DNA of 64,000 nucleotides from JBEHWX01 sp048498995 (GCA_048498995.1 JBEHWX010000006.1:38232-102231); one strand, 5' to 3'; positions 54,438-63,829 are shown, counted from the first letter of the stretch. Numbers and translations are program-made. Notes: a model not told the origin generated them from the sequence alone.

Positions 54438-55379
54438 TCAGGCTCCGGCCGGGCCGTCCGAGATATCGAGCCGACGACGATTGCCGCCACGGTTCGGGCT
54501 CGGAATCACGACCTCGAGCACGCCGTCGCGGAACGTTGCCTGTGCCTCGTCGGTACGCGCGCCGTCGGGCAGCGGGATCCGGCGATGAAAGCGGCCGTAG
54601 CTCCGTTCGCTCCGGTAGATGCCGTTGCGATCGCTCCGGCTCGAGGTACGGCGCTCTCCCTGGATGATGACCGCGTCGTCGGTCACTTCGACGTTCACGT
54701 CGCCGCGCGACATGCCGGGGAGATCGGCGCTGATCACGATGGCGCCCTCGCGCTCGTACATCTCGATCTCCGGGGACCACATGCCGCCGGTGGAGCCGAT
54801 CATCGAGCTGATCTCGCGGCCGAGCGTCCGTCCGAAGCCGGGGTTCATCCACTGGCGTCCGGCGCCGAACTCCTCGGCGAGCCGTCCCACCTGATCGACG
54901 AATCCGCGCATGGCGCGATAGGGAGTATCCAGCCAGGCCGACATGTCGGGCCACATATCGCCACGCGAGGAGCTGGTGCTCACCGGCACGGAGCTTCCGG
55001 AAACGCCCTGCGATCCCGGCGCCGGAGCTCCGCCGAAGTGCGACCGTCCGCCGGCCTCATGCGAGCCGCCCGTCTGCGACGATCCGGCCTGTGAAGCACC
55101 CGCATGGGAAGCATCCGCCTGGGATGATCCCATGTGACTGCCGGCCGATCCCTGCCCGGCGTCTGCCCGCGCCTCGGGGCCATGGGAGTGCCGCGTGCCG
55201 ATCGTGGCCGCATCCGGCCCGGGCGCGCCCGGGCTGGTCGGGAGGCCTTGCGCGCTCTGAGCGTCCGGCATGCTTCCCGTGTCGGCCGGGGCGTTGCCGC
55301 TGGCCGATCCCCGCGGGGGAATATTCTGCTGTGCGCTGCCTTCCATGCCGTGCGGGGGCGTATTCTGCGGATCTGCCAT
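54438..55379 (-). CDS. Hsp20-family small heat-shock protein with long disordered N-terminus
   Basis: A 313-residue protein. AAGGAG precedes the ATG at 55379. Residues 1-150 are low-complexity, rich in Ser, Gly, Ala, Gln, Pro and His (repeats such as GSSQADASHAGASQAGSSQ), with no fold. From about 205 the alpha-crystallin domain is clear: YEREGAIVISADLPGMSRGDV, NVEVTDDAVIIQGERR, RSERSYGRFHRRIPLPDGA and the final FRDGVLEVVIPSP. It prevents aggregation of unfolded proteins. Usual Hsp20 proteins have 140-170 residues, so the N-terminal tail doubles the length. Confidence 0.9.
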   Translation of the reverse strand: MADPQNTPPHGMEGSAQQNIPPRGSASGNAPADTGSMPDAQSAQGLPTSPGAPGPDAATIGTRHSHGPEARADAGQGSAGSHMGSSQADASHAGASQAGSSQTGGSHEAGGRSHFGGAPAPGSQGVSGSSVPVSTSSSRGDMWPDMSAWLDTPYRAMRGFVDQVGRLAEEFGAGRQWMNPGFGRTLGREISSMIGSTGGMWSPEIEMYEREGAIVISADLPGMSRGDVNVEVTDDAVIIQGERRTSSRSDRNGIYRSERSYGRFHRRIPLPDGARTDEAQATFRDGVLEVVIPSPNRGGNRRRLDISDGPAGA

Positions 55380-55864
55380 GGCTTGCTCCTTCGAATGCTG
55401 TTGACGGGATCGCCACCGCGTGTTCCGGGGCCCTGCGGCGGCTGATGAACGATCTGTCTGAGCCATCAGCCGGGCGCAAGAGACATGCCACGGGCTGCCC
55501 GGGATCTGGCACGGGGAGGAGCGGGCGAAGGATGGGAAGATGGGAGGAGGGGGGATGGCGCCTCGCGCCGTTCGCGGACGATGAGATATCGGCGGATCGA
55601 ACGAGCCGTCGAGCATCGATCGTCATCGTACGGATTCAATGCCTGGCGTGAGATACGCCTGAATCCGGCGTATTGCACGCCAACGCAACAGCCGTCCCTG
55701 ATTCCGCGCGCGCTGGAAGGGGAGCCACGGCCCGCCCCCCGTGCGTCGTGGTGAGCCACATTGTGAGTGGTAGGCGCACGTTTTCAGCGTGCGCGTATTC
55801 GAGAATGACGAGGAACGACCAGAGGATTGCTCGTCCGGAGCAGTGATTGCTCACCCCCCGCGTT
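55380..55864. other. Gene-free stretch upstream of hsp20
   Basis: About 485 bases with no convincing gene. It holds a short perfect hairpin (GCGCACG at 55774-55780 with CGTGCGC at 55788-55794, loop TTTTCAG). The preceding GGTAGGCGCACG at 55769-55780 equals part of the 14-bp repeat at the window end. No CIRCE-like operator was seen upstream of hsp20. Confidence 0.4.
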
Positions 55865-56545
55865 TCAGCTTGAGCGTTGCCCGTGACGCTCGACGAGGCC
55901 GCGCAGGGCTCGGTTGTCCAGAAGCTCCGGAATCGACGGGTCGAGCGCGGTCCGCAGCAGCGCGCGTCCGAGATCGCGCGAGCGGATCGAGAAGCCGGGG
56001 AGAAACGGCGTCACGAGCCCGATCACCGGAAGGAGAAGGCGCTCATACCATTTCGGCCGCCGGGGCCAGAAGTCCGCCACGACGGAGCCGGGGCGGGCAA
56101 TCACCAGACGCCCCACCGGCTCGCGACGGAGCAGATTCTCCGCTTCCCCCTTCACGCGCGCGAAGAGAACCCGGCTTCGCTCGGTCGGATCGGCGCCCAT
56201 GCCGCTCACGTAGAGGAACGTGGCCTTCGGGCTCTCCTCGGCGAGCCGCCGCGCCGCCTCCAGCGCGAACTCCACGGTGATGCGGCGATACTCCTCATCG
56301 GAGGAGACGAGCGTCTGCGAGATGCCGAGCGCGAAGATGCAGGCATCCACATCCCGGAACGAATCCCGGTGCGCCGAAAGGTCGGCGAAGTTCTCCACGC
56401 GCACCAGATGTACGCGATCGAGCGGCGGCTCCACCTGACGGCGCTGCAGGGCGCGGATCTCGCCGATGCCCGCATCGGCGCTGGCCGCCTCGAGCACGCC
56501 CCGCCCGATAACGCCGGAGCCTCCGAAGACGATGATGGTCGACAT
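55865..56545 (-). CDS. NAD(P)-binding Rossmann-fold oxidoreductase (HTATIP2/NmrA-like)
   Basis: A 226-residue atypical short-chain dehydrogenase. The N-terminal STIIVFGGSGVIGRGVLEAA is the G-x-x-G-x-x-G dinucleotide site. IRALQRRQVEPP, ACIFALGIS, EFALEAARRLAEESPKATFLYVSGMGADP and RVKGEAENLLRREPVGRLVIARPG follow, in the layout of the HTATIP2/YwnB group. No catalytic Tyr-x3-Lys is visible, so it may bind NADP without acting as a classical reductase. It is 90 bp after the preceding gene on the minus strand. Confidence 0.85.
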   Translation of the reverse strand: MSTIIVFGGSGVIGRGVLEAASADAGIGEIRALQRRQVEPPLDRVHLVRVENFADLSAHRDSFRDVDACIFALGISQTLVSSDEEYRRITVEFALEAARRLAEESPKATFLYVSGMGADPTERSRVLFARVKGEAENLLRREPVGRLVIARPGSVVADFWPRRPKWYERLLLPVIGLVTPFLPGFSIRSRDLGRALLRTALDPSIPELLDNRALRGLVERHGQRSS

Positions 56546-56635
56546 GAGGAAAGGATCGTGATGAATGTCGGACTGCGGAAGTGGCCTGATGAGGAGTGTA
56601 GCCCGGCCGCCAGTCCGTTGAGAAAAAGAGCGACG

Positions 56636-57193
56636 TCACCGTCCGTCGTTCCGGTTGGTGATGATCGCGCGGTCGAGCAGGCGCGCGAGGTAGCCGGCGA
56701 AGTAGCCGGTCTCGCGCGTGATGAAGGTCGCAAGCTCCACGGCCCGTTGCATCGCCTCCCCCTGATATTCCCGCAGCGTCGGGCGTCCCCACGAATAGAG
56801 GAACACGTTGAGCTTGCTCGGCACCCGCTCCAGCTTCTTCAGCGCGTCCTGTACCCGCACCTGCATCAGGATCGAGGAGACGTCGATACCGCGCGCCGCC
56901 GCCTCGTCGATCAGGCCGGCGATGCCGTCGAGCACGGTGACCAGGCTCGGCGAAAGGGAGTCACGATGCGCGGCGAGCGTCAGGGCGAGCTCGGCGGCAT
57001 GCGGCTCGATCCGCTCGTAGATCGCGCGCCATTCCTCCGGCTTCGGTGAGGGCGTCGCGAGGTGGAGGCGGTTGTAGGGGGAGACCTGCCGCTCGAAGCG
57101 CCGGAGCGCGACGAACATCGTCTCCACCGGCTCCCTGGCCGCCGTCGCGGTCCCGATCCTTCGGATCATCTCCTCGAGTCGTTGCTGGTCCAT
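56636..57193 (-). CDS. Uncharacterised helical protein
   Basis: A 185-residue soluble protein, mostly helical. I chose the ATG at 57193 because GGAG lies six bases upstream; an in-frame ATG at 57205 has a weaker site. It contains MDQQRLEEMIRRIGTATAA, FVALRRFERQVSPYNRLHLA, VLDGIAGLIDEAAARGIDV, VQDALKKLERVPSKLNVFLY and YFAGYLARLLDRAIITN. No family is recognised. It lies upstream of the Rossmann-fold gene on the same strand and may be co-transcribed. Confidence 0.62.
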   Translation of the reverse strand: MDQQRLEEMIRRIGTATAAREPVETMFVALRRFERQVSPYNRLHLATPSPKPEEWRAIYERIEPHAAELALTLAAHRDSLSPSLVTVLDGIAGLIDEAAARGIDVSSILMQVRVQDALKKLERVPSKLNVFLYSWGRPTLREYQGEAMQRAVELATFITRETGYFAGYLARLLDRAIITNRNDGR

Positions 57194-57592
57194 GGCGTTC
57201 TCCATCTGTCCCGAATCCGGCGTGCATGCAATCGGTGCCCGACCGGAGGGCTATCCCCACGGGGAAGATAGTTCTCCGGGCGTCGCCGGAAAACCGCGTC
57301 GGATCATGAGCCCGGACGCTGCCCTGGAGCGCGCGGCCGCGTGGATTCGCTGATGCGGGGAGGTGGGATGATCGATTCGACGGTTGAAATAAGGAAACGT
57401 TCCGCGTGATTGCATCCGGTGGGGAGATACTCCCGTGATATGCATTCCCGGGGAGACATGCCATTCCCGGCGCGCGATGACACGCTGGCCTGGACTCAAG
57501 GGAAAGGGCCGGATATGTGGGGAGTACTCGATGTGTGGTGCTCTCTCCCGTCGCTGCATGTCACGGGATGGCCGGGGGAAGGGGACGATGCG
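57194..57592. other. Gene-free stretch, no recognisable content
   Basis: About 400 bases between two minus-strand genes. Reading frames are short and Arg/Pro-rich. I see no repeat, RNA gene or strong hairpin here. Confidence 0.4.
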
Positions 57593-58147
57593 TTATTCCG
57601 AAGTTCCCCGCATATCGATTCCGTACCACCAGTGTTCGCCGATGTAGCGATCGTCGTCGTTATCCTCCTCGATCTGGAAGTCCAGCAGAAGCCCACGCTC
57701 CCGCATTCCCGGAGGCAGCCGCAGTCCCCATTCCCGCGCCAGGCTCCTGTCGGTGATCATCGCCGAGCCGCCGAACCGCGATTGCGACGCGGTCAGATTT
57801 GCGCGATAATATTCTTCATCGGTGTAGATGGTGACACGGCTCATGAACATGTCCGGCGTGCAGATCTGTGCCACCGGCCAGCTCGGGATGCCGCCGTCCG
57901 GCCGAGCCGCGATCAGGTGGGCACAGACATCGATCAGGTGCTGGGCGCAGACGCGGCGAATATCCGCGGTCGATTGCGAGCCTTCGACCAGATGGACATG
58001 AACGGGAATCTTGAAATCGTAATAGCGATCCTCCGCAGACTCGATATTCGGGTACCAGCCCGCGAAGCTCTCCGCCCATCGCTCGATTGCGCGAAGCCGG
58101 CGCGGGATGCCGCGGAGCTTTTTGTCGGTGAGAGCTATCTGTCGCAT
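57593..58147 (-). CDS. DUF3916-like protein
   Basis: A 184-residue cytoplasmic protein. It opens TDKKLRGIPRRLRAIERWAESF, then KIPVHVHLVEGSQSTADIRRVCAQHLIDVCAHLI, VAQICTPDMFMSRVTIYTDEEYYR and a C-terminal DRSLAREWGLRLPPGMRERGL. The order of a basic R-G-I-x-R-R start, a V-R-R-x-C-x-Q-x-L-x-D block and a P-D-x-F/W-x-S-x-V-x-I-Y/F segment is what I recall for DUF3916, a family seen near toxin/immunity genes. Its function is unproved. It stands between long intergenic gaps. Confidence 0.65.
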   Translation of the reverse strand: MRQIALTDKKLRGIPRRLRAIERWAESFAGWYPNIESAEDRYYDFKIPVHVHLVEGSQSTADIRRVCAQHLIDVCAHLIAARPDGGIPSWPVAQICTPDMFMSRVTIYTDEEYYRANLTASQSRFGGSAMITDRSLAREWGLRLPPGMRERGLLLDFQIEEDNDDDRYIGEHWWYGIDMRGTSE

Positions 58148-58390
58148 TGTGTCGCCGAAAGAAAATGCCGTCGGAATTCGATTGCCCGGGGTGCCGTTGT
58201 CTCATCACGTGATACCTGCCGGCCGCCGCGCAATCATGCCGGCGGCAACGAAGGAATTACGCCGTGATACGGGCGGATCGTGCCTGGCGTTGGCGAAGGT
58301 ACGAAATGGACACGTCAGGTATATCGCCGCGATTCGGCGCGCGACGCGAGCGCAACGCGAAGCCGCCATCTTCCCGACCATCATCTTACG

Positions 58391-60307
58391 TCAATATTCT
58401 CCGCCGATCCGACGAGATGGCAAATGAGCGATCGCCGGCAGCGACATCGGTCGGGAGTCGAGCCCGGTCGTGTCGGTGAGGGAGTTGAGAAACGCGATGA
58501 TGTCGGCAATCTCCTCCTTGGTGAGCTTCAGCGGATCGGGAGGAAGTGTCTGACCGGGGAGATCGATGCCGATGCCGGCGCCGCCGCCGCGGTTGTAGAA
58601 ATCGAGCACCTCCTCCAGCGTCGCCATCGAGCCGTTGTGCATGTAGGGGGCGGTGAGCGCCACGTTGCGCAGCGTCGGAACCTTGAACATGTAGCGCTCG
58701 TGGTCGAGGTGATGCACCGCGTAGCGCCCCACGTCCGGATCGAGCTTCGCGTTGACGGTGTCGTAGCGCGACGGAACGCCGATGATCTCCGACTCGGTCT
58801 CGGAGAAGGTGGGAGGGACCGTCCCGTTGAAGAGCGGCATGAAGTGGCAGGTGCCGCAGCGTCCTTTCCCCATGAAGAGATTGAAGCCCCGCTTCGCGGC
58901 ACCATTGAGCGCGCTCGATTCGCCGCGGGCATATCTGTCGAACGGCGAATCCATCCGGACGAGCGAGCGGATGAAGCTGGCCAAGGCGATCCGGATGGTG
59001 AGCGAGTTGATCGCGGTGTCGCCGTAGGTCGGGAATTCCCGGCGGAACAGGCGTCGGTACTCCTCGCTTCCGCGCAGGGCGCCGACGGCGGCGGTCATCG
59101 AGCCGTGCATCTCGCGGGGATTGTTCAGCACCTCCGTGGCCTGATCTTCCAGAAACTCGACGCGCCGATCGAAGAACGCCCCGCTCTGCAGCGCCGCGTT
59201 GATGAGCGTGGGAGCGTTCCGCTCCACCACGCCATCCATGTCGAACGCGCTGCTCCGCGGCTGTCCGTCGGTGAACGCCAGCTCCGGATGATGGCAGGAG
59301 GCGCAGGCGCGGCGCCCGTTGCCGGAGAGGACCGGGTCGAAGAAGAGAATCCGGCCGAGCGCGACGCGTCCCGGCTCCACGCTCCGGCCGTAGCTCGGCG
59401 CGAACGCGGAGACGTCGAACGCGGCGGCGCTGAAGATCGTGCTCGCGTCCTTGCGCATGCCGCGGTGCTCATCCATCAGCGGGATCTGAAGCGCTTTCTG
59501 CGCGGCGAGCAGATCCCGGAAGAGGGGATTGGCGCGACGCCGGATGAACTCCAGCCGGTCGAACGTCACGAAGTCGTGATGGCCGCGCAGGTCGGCTATG
59601 GCGCCGGCCAGGAGCGTGTCCAGGGAGCGACGGAGCGCGGGGGAGCGCTCCTCCAGCGCCGGAGCGTAGTCGGCGTAGGCGGCGCGCACGCTGGCGAGCG
59701 CCTCGGCCGCCTCCGGGAGCGCGGTGAGCGCCACCGGCGCGTCGAAGCCGGCCAGGCCGAGCGCGGTGACCCGAAGCACCTCGCGGCGCATCGCGTCGAA
59801 GATATTCCCGTCGGAGAAGACCGCGGCCTGGCCGTGGACGCGGAGCCGCTTGACGTTGGAGACGACGATGCCGACCTCGGCGAGCGTCGCCTCGCGGTCG
59901 GGATGCTCCTCGAAGAGATGCGCCTCGATCACCTGCAGTCCCTCGGCCGGCTGCACGATCTGGTTCGGATCGTTCTCATCAACCTCGGCGACGATCGATC
60001 CGTTGAGCGACAGCGCGGAAGCGGGCATGTACTGCTCGGCGAGGAACTCGAGGCGCTTGTACGCCAGGCGCGCGTCGAGCAGCGCCGAGCGCGCGGCGAT
60101 CGTGGAGGCGGAATCCCCATGGAGCGCGTCGATGGTGCTCCGGAGCCGGGCCACGCGCGCGGCAAGCGTATCGGCATCGGCCACGAACCGCGCCTGCACC
60201 AGGCGGGCGCTGGTCGCGGATTGGCCGCGCGCCGTTTCCGATGCGCAGTCCAGTTGCGTGAGCCCGATGGCCGCAACGAGGGGGAGGAGATAGAGGAGAG
60301 CTCGCAT
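58391..60307 (-). CDS. Imelysin-like / di-haem cytochrome c peroxidase (MauG family) fusion
   Basis: A 638-residue exported protein. The N-terminal signal is MRALLYLLPLVAAIGLTQLDC. Residues 30-270 are helical, with DARLAYKRLEFLAEQYMP, DENDPNQIVQPAEGLQVIEAHLF and IFDAMRREVLRVTALGLAGFD, resembling imelysin-type domains. From about 310 the peroxidase has VALGRILFFDPVLSGNGRRACASCHHPELAFTDG (first C-x2-C-H), MHGSMTAAVGAL and FMGKGRCGTCHFMPLFNG (second C-x2-C-H near residue 483), then KVPTLRNVALTAPYMHNGS with the distal ligand region. It reduces peroxide or matures proteins in the periplasm. It is next to a PhoX-like gene. Confidence 0.87.
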   Translation of the reverse strand: MRALLYLLPLVAAIGLTQLDCASETARGQSATSARLVQARFVADADTLAARVARLRSTIDALHGDSASTIAARSALLDARLAYKRLEFLAEQYMPASALSLNGSIVAEVDENDPNQIVQPAEGLQVIEAHLFEEHPDREATLAEVGIVVSNVKRLRVHGQAAVFSDGNIFDAMRREVLRVTALGLAGFDAPVALTALPEAAEALASVRAAYADYAPALEERSPALRRSLDTLLAGAIADLRGHHDFVTFDRLEFIRRRANPLFRDLLAAQKALQIPLMDEHRGMRKDASTIFSAAAFDVSAFAPSYGRSVEPGRVALGRILFFDPVLSGNGRRACASCHHPELAFTDGQPRSSAFDMDGVVERNAPTLINAALQSGAFFDRRVEFLEDQATEVLNNPREMHGSMTAAVGALRGSEEYRRLFRREFPTYGDTAINSLTIRIALASFIRSLVRMDSPFDRYARGESSALNGAAKRGFNLFMGKGRCGTCHFMPLFNGTVPPTFSETESEIIGVPSRYDTVNAKLDPDVGRYAVHHLDHERYMFKVPTLRNVALTAPYMHNGSMATLEEVLDFYNRGGGAGIGIDLPGQTLPPDPLKLTKEEIADIIAFLNSLTDTTGLDSRPMSLPAIAHLPSRRIGGEY

Positions 60308-60361
60308 GGCTGGAGAATGCTGAAGTCTGAGAGATGCCGGGGATCGGAAGCTGGAGGATGA

Positions 60362-60400
60362 GACAGGCCGCGTCCCGGGGATATCGGGACGCGGCCTGTC
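60362..60400 (-). terminator. Inverted repeat, candidate terminator of the PhoX-like gene
   Basis: A perfect 15-bp inverted repeat (60362-60376 with 60386-60400) with a 9-base loop, between two minus-strand genes and 66 bp past the upstream stop. No T-run follows, so it may be a processing or pausing hairpin. Confidence 0.55.
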
Positions 60401-60465
60401 GTCGAGCACGAGTGAGACTGCGTCGGCGCCGGTATGCCGGCTCCGGCGCGATGAACCGGGGAGCG

Positions 60466-61932
60466 TTAGCGGGGGAGACCCTTCAGGATGAGGAGCTGGC
60501 TGGCCTGCTTCTCGTCCGGGCGGATCGAGCCGCCGTCGGCGCGCTTGTAGCGATCTCCCGTCCAGGTGTGCGCCTGCACGGCGATGGCGAAGGTGTTCGG
60601 AACGCCGATGGCGTCGGAGACGTCGATCATGCCGGAGATCTCCCACGAGCCGAACTTCGAGTCGCCGCCGACGTTGTACTTGGCGTCGCCGCGATGATGA
60701 TCGAGCTCGAAGATCGTCTTCAGCGTCTTGGCGTTGATGTCGTACTGGTAGAGGTAGGCATCGTGCGTCTCGTCGCCGTAGCCGTTCGGATCCTCCATCA
60801 CGTAGACGTAGTTGTTCGTGACGCAGACGTTGTCCGGGTCCTGGAAGGTCCGGGCGATGCCGCCGCGGTCGTCGCCGTTGAGGATCACCTCGAGCGTTCC
60901 CTTGGTGGGATCGTTCTGGTCGAGCTTCAGACGATAGACGCGGCCGTACTTGGTACGGGAGTAATCGGCGTTGACGCCGGTGTTGTTCTGGCCGGTGACG
61001 TTGAAGTAGATCTCGCGGCCGTTGCCGGTTCCCTTACGGAAGTCGATATCCTCGACGCGGCCGAAGACGATCGACTTCAGATCGGCGGCGGCGGTGTTGA
61101 GCTGGGCGCTGGTCATGCCGGCGGCGCCGTCGATCTTTTTGAACTGCACGTTGTAGGTCTGACCGGTGGTCATGTCCATCTCGCGCGTGTTCTGGTCGTC
61201 GCGGACCATCACGTACATGCTGCCGTTGTTCAGATCGCCGACGGCGTTGCTCATGTACATGGCCACCTGGCCGCCGTAGGGGCCGGAGTCGTCGTCGCCG
61301 ATCAGGACGATGGTCTTGCCGGCGTAGGCATCCTTCGGCAGGGGAACGGCGTTCTCGGCGTTCCAGTGGCCGAGGGCGTTGACGATGCCGCTCTGGTGCA
61401 CGTTGCCGCGCGGGTCGATCGCGTGGATCATCGGATCACCGCCGGCCGCGCTGGCGTCCTCGCCGCAGGTGATGAAGAGAGGACCGAAGCCATGCACCTC
61501 GGGGGTGGCCAGGGTGGCCGAGCAGAGGCGCCAGCGTCCGTCATCGGAGTTCAGCAGATATTCCCCCTTCACCGGCTTGAACGTGTTGTCGTAGGTGATG
61601 CGGGAGACCGAGTAGTTGTCCTCGTTGTTGACGACCATCGTGAAGGTGCCGTCGGCGTTCTTGAGCAGTCCCATGCCGTCGGCGGAGCCGCCGAAGATGA
61701 AGGCCGGGGACTGGGCGAGCGTGTCGTCGCTGCTGAGCAGGGAGAACACGTCGACGCCGGAGGTGACGTTCTTGACGAGGGCCGGGGTAACCGAACGGTT
61801 GGCAAGCACGACGGGGTTGGAGGAGTTGTCGGTCGGCGTGTTGTCGTTCGAATCGCTGCAGCTGACCAGCACGAGCGAGGCGGCCAGCATGCACGATGTA
61901 AGAATGGTAGAGCGCTGCATCTCTTGTAGCAT
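60466..61932 (-). CDS. PhoX-like (DUF839) phosphatase-family lipoprotein
   Basis: A 488-residue exported protein. LTSCMLAASLVLVSCSDS carries a lipobox (LVSC), so the mature Cys is acylated. The rest is a beta-propeller: FGGSADGMGLLKNADGTFTMVVNNEDNYSVSRITYD, RWRLCSATLATPEVHG, GPLFITCGEDASAAGGDP, IVFGRVEDIDFRKGTGNGREIYFN, YGRVYRLKLDQNDPTKG and FQDPDNVCVTNNYVYVMEDPNG. NNEDN, GRVED and QDPDN are positioned like the Ca/Fe-binding acidic loops of PhoX-type propellers. Alkaline phosphatase activity is a family expectation; not all Fe-binding residues can be checked by eye. Start at 61932 or at an ATG 12 bases later. Confidence 0.75.
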   Translation of the reverse strand: MLQEMQRSTILTSCMLAASLVLVSCSDSNDNTPTDNSSNPVVLANRSVTPALVKNVTSGVDVFSLLSSDDTLAQSPAFIFGGSADGMGLLKNADGTFTMVVNNEDNYSVSRITYDNTFKPVKGEYLLNSDDGRWRLCSATLATPEVHGFGPLFITCGEDASAAGGDPMIHAIDPRGNVHQSGIVNALGHWNAENAVPLPKDAYAGKTIVLIGDDDSGPYGGQVAMYMSNAVGDLNNGSMYVMVRDDQNTREMDMTTGQTYNVQFKKIDGAAGMTSAQLNTAAADLKSIVFGRVEDIDFRKGTGNGREIYFNVTGQNNTGVNADYSRTKYGRVYRLKLDQNDPTKGTLEVILNGDDRGGIARTFQDPDNVCVTNNYVYVMEDPNGYGDETHDAYLYQYDINAKTLKTIFELDHHRGDAKYNVGGDSKFGSWEISGMIDVSDAIGVPNTFAIAVQAHTWTGDRYKRADGGSIRPDEKQASQLLILKGLPR

Positions 61933-62170
61933 GTGATGTCGGAAGAATTGGTTCCCGGGCGGAAGGGGTTCGCTGGAGGTGGAGTGATCAGTCAGAACCT
62001 CATCCGCTCCAGCATTCGCAAACTACCGGCGTCACATTAGGGGAATGTTAGGGGCGTGTTACCAAAGCGTAAGGGCGGGGGCGAGGCATGGCGGGCACGC
62101 GATCGGCGAACGATGCACACACGATTCGCTCGAGCCAACCTTCCGCGCATCTCCCATTCCAACGCGCCCC

Positions 62171-63712
62171 TCACGCGTTCCAGAACTGGCGGTCGAGGCT
62201 CCGGTACTGGATCGCCTCGGAGAGATGCTCCGGCGCTATCAGCTCGCTGGCGGCCAGGTCGGCCACCGTGCGCGCCACCTTCAGGATCTTGTCGTAGGCG
62301 CGCGCCGATAGTCCCAGCCGCTCCATCGCCATCTTCACCAGCTCCTGTCCGGCGGCATCCAGGCGGCAATGCTCTCGCAGCTCGGCAGCTCCCATGTCGG
62401 CGTTGTTGTGCAGATCATTGCGGCCGGCGAAGCGCTCCCGCTGCCGGGCTCGCGCGGCGACCACGCGCTGGCGCACCGAGCGCGACGGCTCGCCGGAACG
62501 GTGGGCGGCAAGCTCCCGATGCTTCACCGCCGCCACCTCCACGTGGATGTCGATCCGGTCGAGGAGGGGACCGCTGATTCTGGACATGTAGCGCTGGATC
62601 TGCTGCGGCGAACAGGTGCAGGTGATGTTCGGGTTGCCGAAGTTCCCGCACGGACAGGGGTTCATGCTCGCGATCAGCATGAAGTTCGATGGGAAGGTCA
62701 GGCTCAGCTTCGTGCGGGAGATCGTGATCCGGTTGTCCTCCAGCGGCTGGCGAAGCACCTCCAGCACGTTCCGCGCGAACTCCGGCAACTCGTCGAGAAA
62801 GAGAACCCCGTGGTGCGCCAGCGAGATCTCCCCCGGCCGCGCTATGCCGATCCCGCCTCCCACCAGCGCCGCGTCGGAGATGGTGTGATGCGGACTCCTG
62901 AACGGACGCGCCGTGATAAGGGGCGTCCCAGCCGGAAGCAGGCTGGCCACCGAATGGATCTTCGTGGTCTCCAGCGCCTCGTCGAATGTCATCGGCGGAA
63001 GGATGGTCGGCAGGCGCTTGGCGATCATCGTCTTGCCGGCGCCCGGCGGACCGACCATGATCACGTTGTGCCCGCCGGCGGCGGCCACCTCCAGCGCCCG
63101 CTTCACGTTCTCCTGTCCCTTCACGTCCGACAGGTCCACCGGAAACTCCCCATCTCCCTCGAGCAGTCCCCGCCGGTCCACCCGGTGCCGCTCCATCCGG
63201 AGCTTGCCGTCGAGGAGCGCGGCGGTCTGCCGGAGCGAATCCACGCCGAACACTTCCAGCTCCTCGACGAGCGCCGCCTCGTCGGCGTTCTCCCTCGGGA
63301 GTATCAGCCGCTCCAGGCCGATCGACCGGGCCTCCAGCGCGATCGGGAGCACGCCGCGCACCGGGCGGAGCGTGCCGTCGAGCGCCAGCTCGCCGATCAC
63401 CAGCGCGCGCGCGAGCGGCTCCAGCGGCAGTTGTCCGGTTGCGGTCAGGATGCCGAGCGCGATCGGCAGGTCGTAGGCCGATCCCTCCTTCCTGATGTCG
63501 GCCGGGGCGAGGTTGACGGTGTAGCGGCGGTTCGGGAGGGTCATCCCGCTGTTCTTGATGGCCGCCCCCACGCGCTCGCGGCTCTCGCGCACGGCGTTGT
63601 CAGGCAGCCCGACGATGTTGAAGGCGAAGAGGGCGTTCTCCACGTTCGTCTCGATCTCGACGAGGAACGCGTTGACGCCGATGGTGCTGGCCGAGCGGAT
63701 CTGCGAGATCAT
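62171..63712 (-). CDS. comM: YifB/ComM family Mg-chelatase-like ATPase
   Basis: A 513-residue AAA+ protein. The N-terminal Lon-protease-like fold (ISQIRSASTIGVNAFLVEIET, NIVGLPDNAVRESRERVGAAIKNSGM, RRYTVNLAPADIRKEGSAYDLPIALG) precedes the AAA+ core: VIMVGPPGAGKTMIAKRLPTILP (Walker A), SPHHTISDAALVGGG, GEISLAHHGVLFLDELPEF (Walker B) and FMLIASMNPCPCGNFGN. A Zn-like Cys cluster (PCPCG, then ITCTCSP) and a C-terminal helical domain follow. ComM drives branch migration during integration of transformed DNA. With comEC in the window, the organism may be naturally competent (inference). Confidence 0.94.
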   Translation of the reverse strand: MISQIRSASTIGVNAFLVEIETNVENALFAFNIVGLPDNAVRESRERVGAAIKNSGMTLPNRRYTVNLAPADIRKEGSAYDLPIALGILTATGQLPLEPLARALVIGELALDGTLRPVRGVLPIALEARSIGLERLILPRENADEAALVEELEVFGVDSLRQTAALLDGKLRMERHRVDRRGLLEGDGEFPVDLSDVKGQENVKRALEVAAAGGHNVIMVGPPGAGKTMIAKRLPTILPPMTFDEALETTKIHSVASLLPAGTPLITARPFRSPHHTISDAALVGGGIGIARPGEISLAHHGVLFLDELPEFARNVLEVLRQPLEDNRITISRTKLSLTFPSNFMLIASMNPCPCGNFGNPNITCTCSPQQIQRYMSRISGPLLDRIDIHVEVAAVKHRELAAHRSGEPSRSVRQRVVAARARQRERFAGRNDLHNNADMGAAELREHCRLDAAGQELVKMAMERLGLSARAYDKILKVARTVADLAASELIAPEHLSEAIQYRSLDRQFWNA

Positions 63713-63829
63713 GGCGGTGATCCCCCTGGTGTGTCGTTGCTGATGTCAGTACGACGGGGTGGGGGAAGATAGGAAGATTCGGGCTCGAGGCAACCGGCTC
63801 GGCCGGAAGGTAGAGTCTCGACATGGCAT

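Noticed and set aside
52947..55094. A 715-codon plus-strand frame over the Hsp20 and SRPBCC genes
   Set aside because: It runs across two real minus-strand genes and their gaps and has no motif; high GC keeps it open.
58280..60361. A 693-codon plus-strand frame over the di-haem peroxidase
   Set aside because: The minus strand has both C-x2-C-H haem sites; the plus frame is His/Arg/Gly-rich with no domain.
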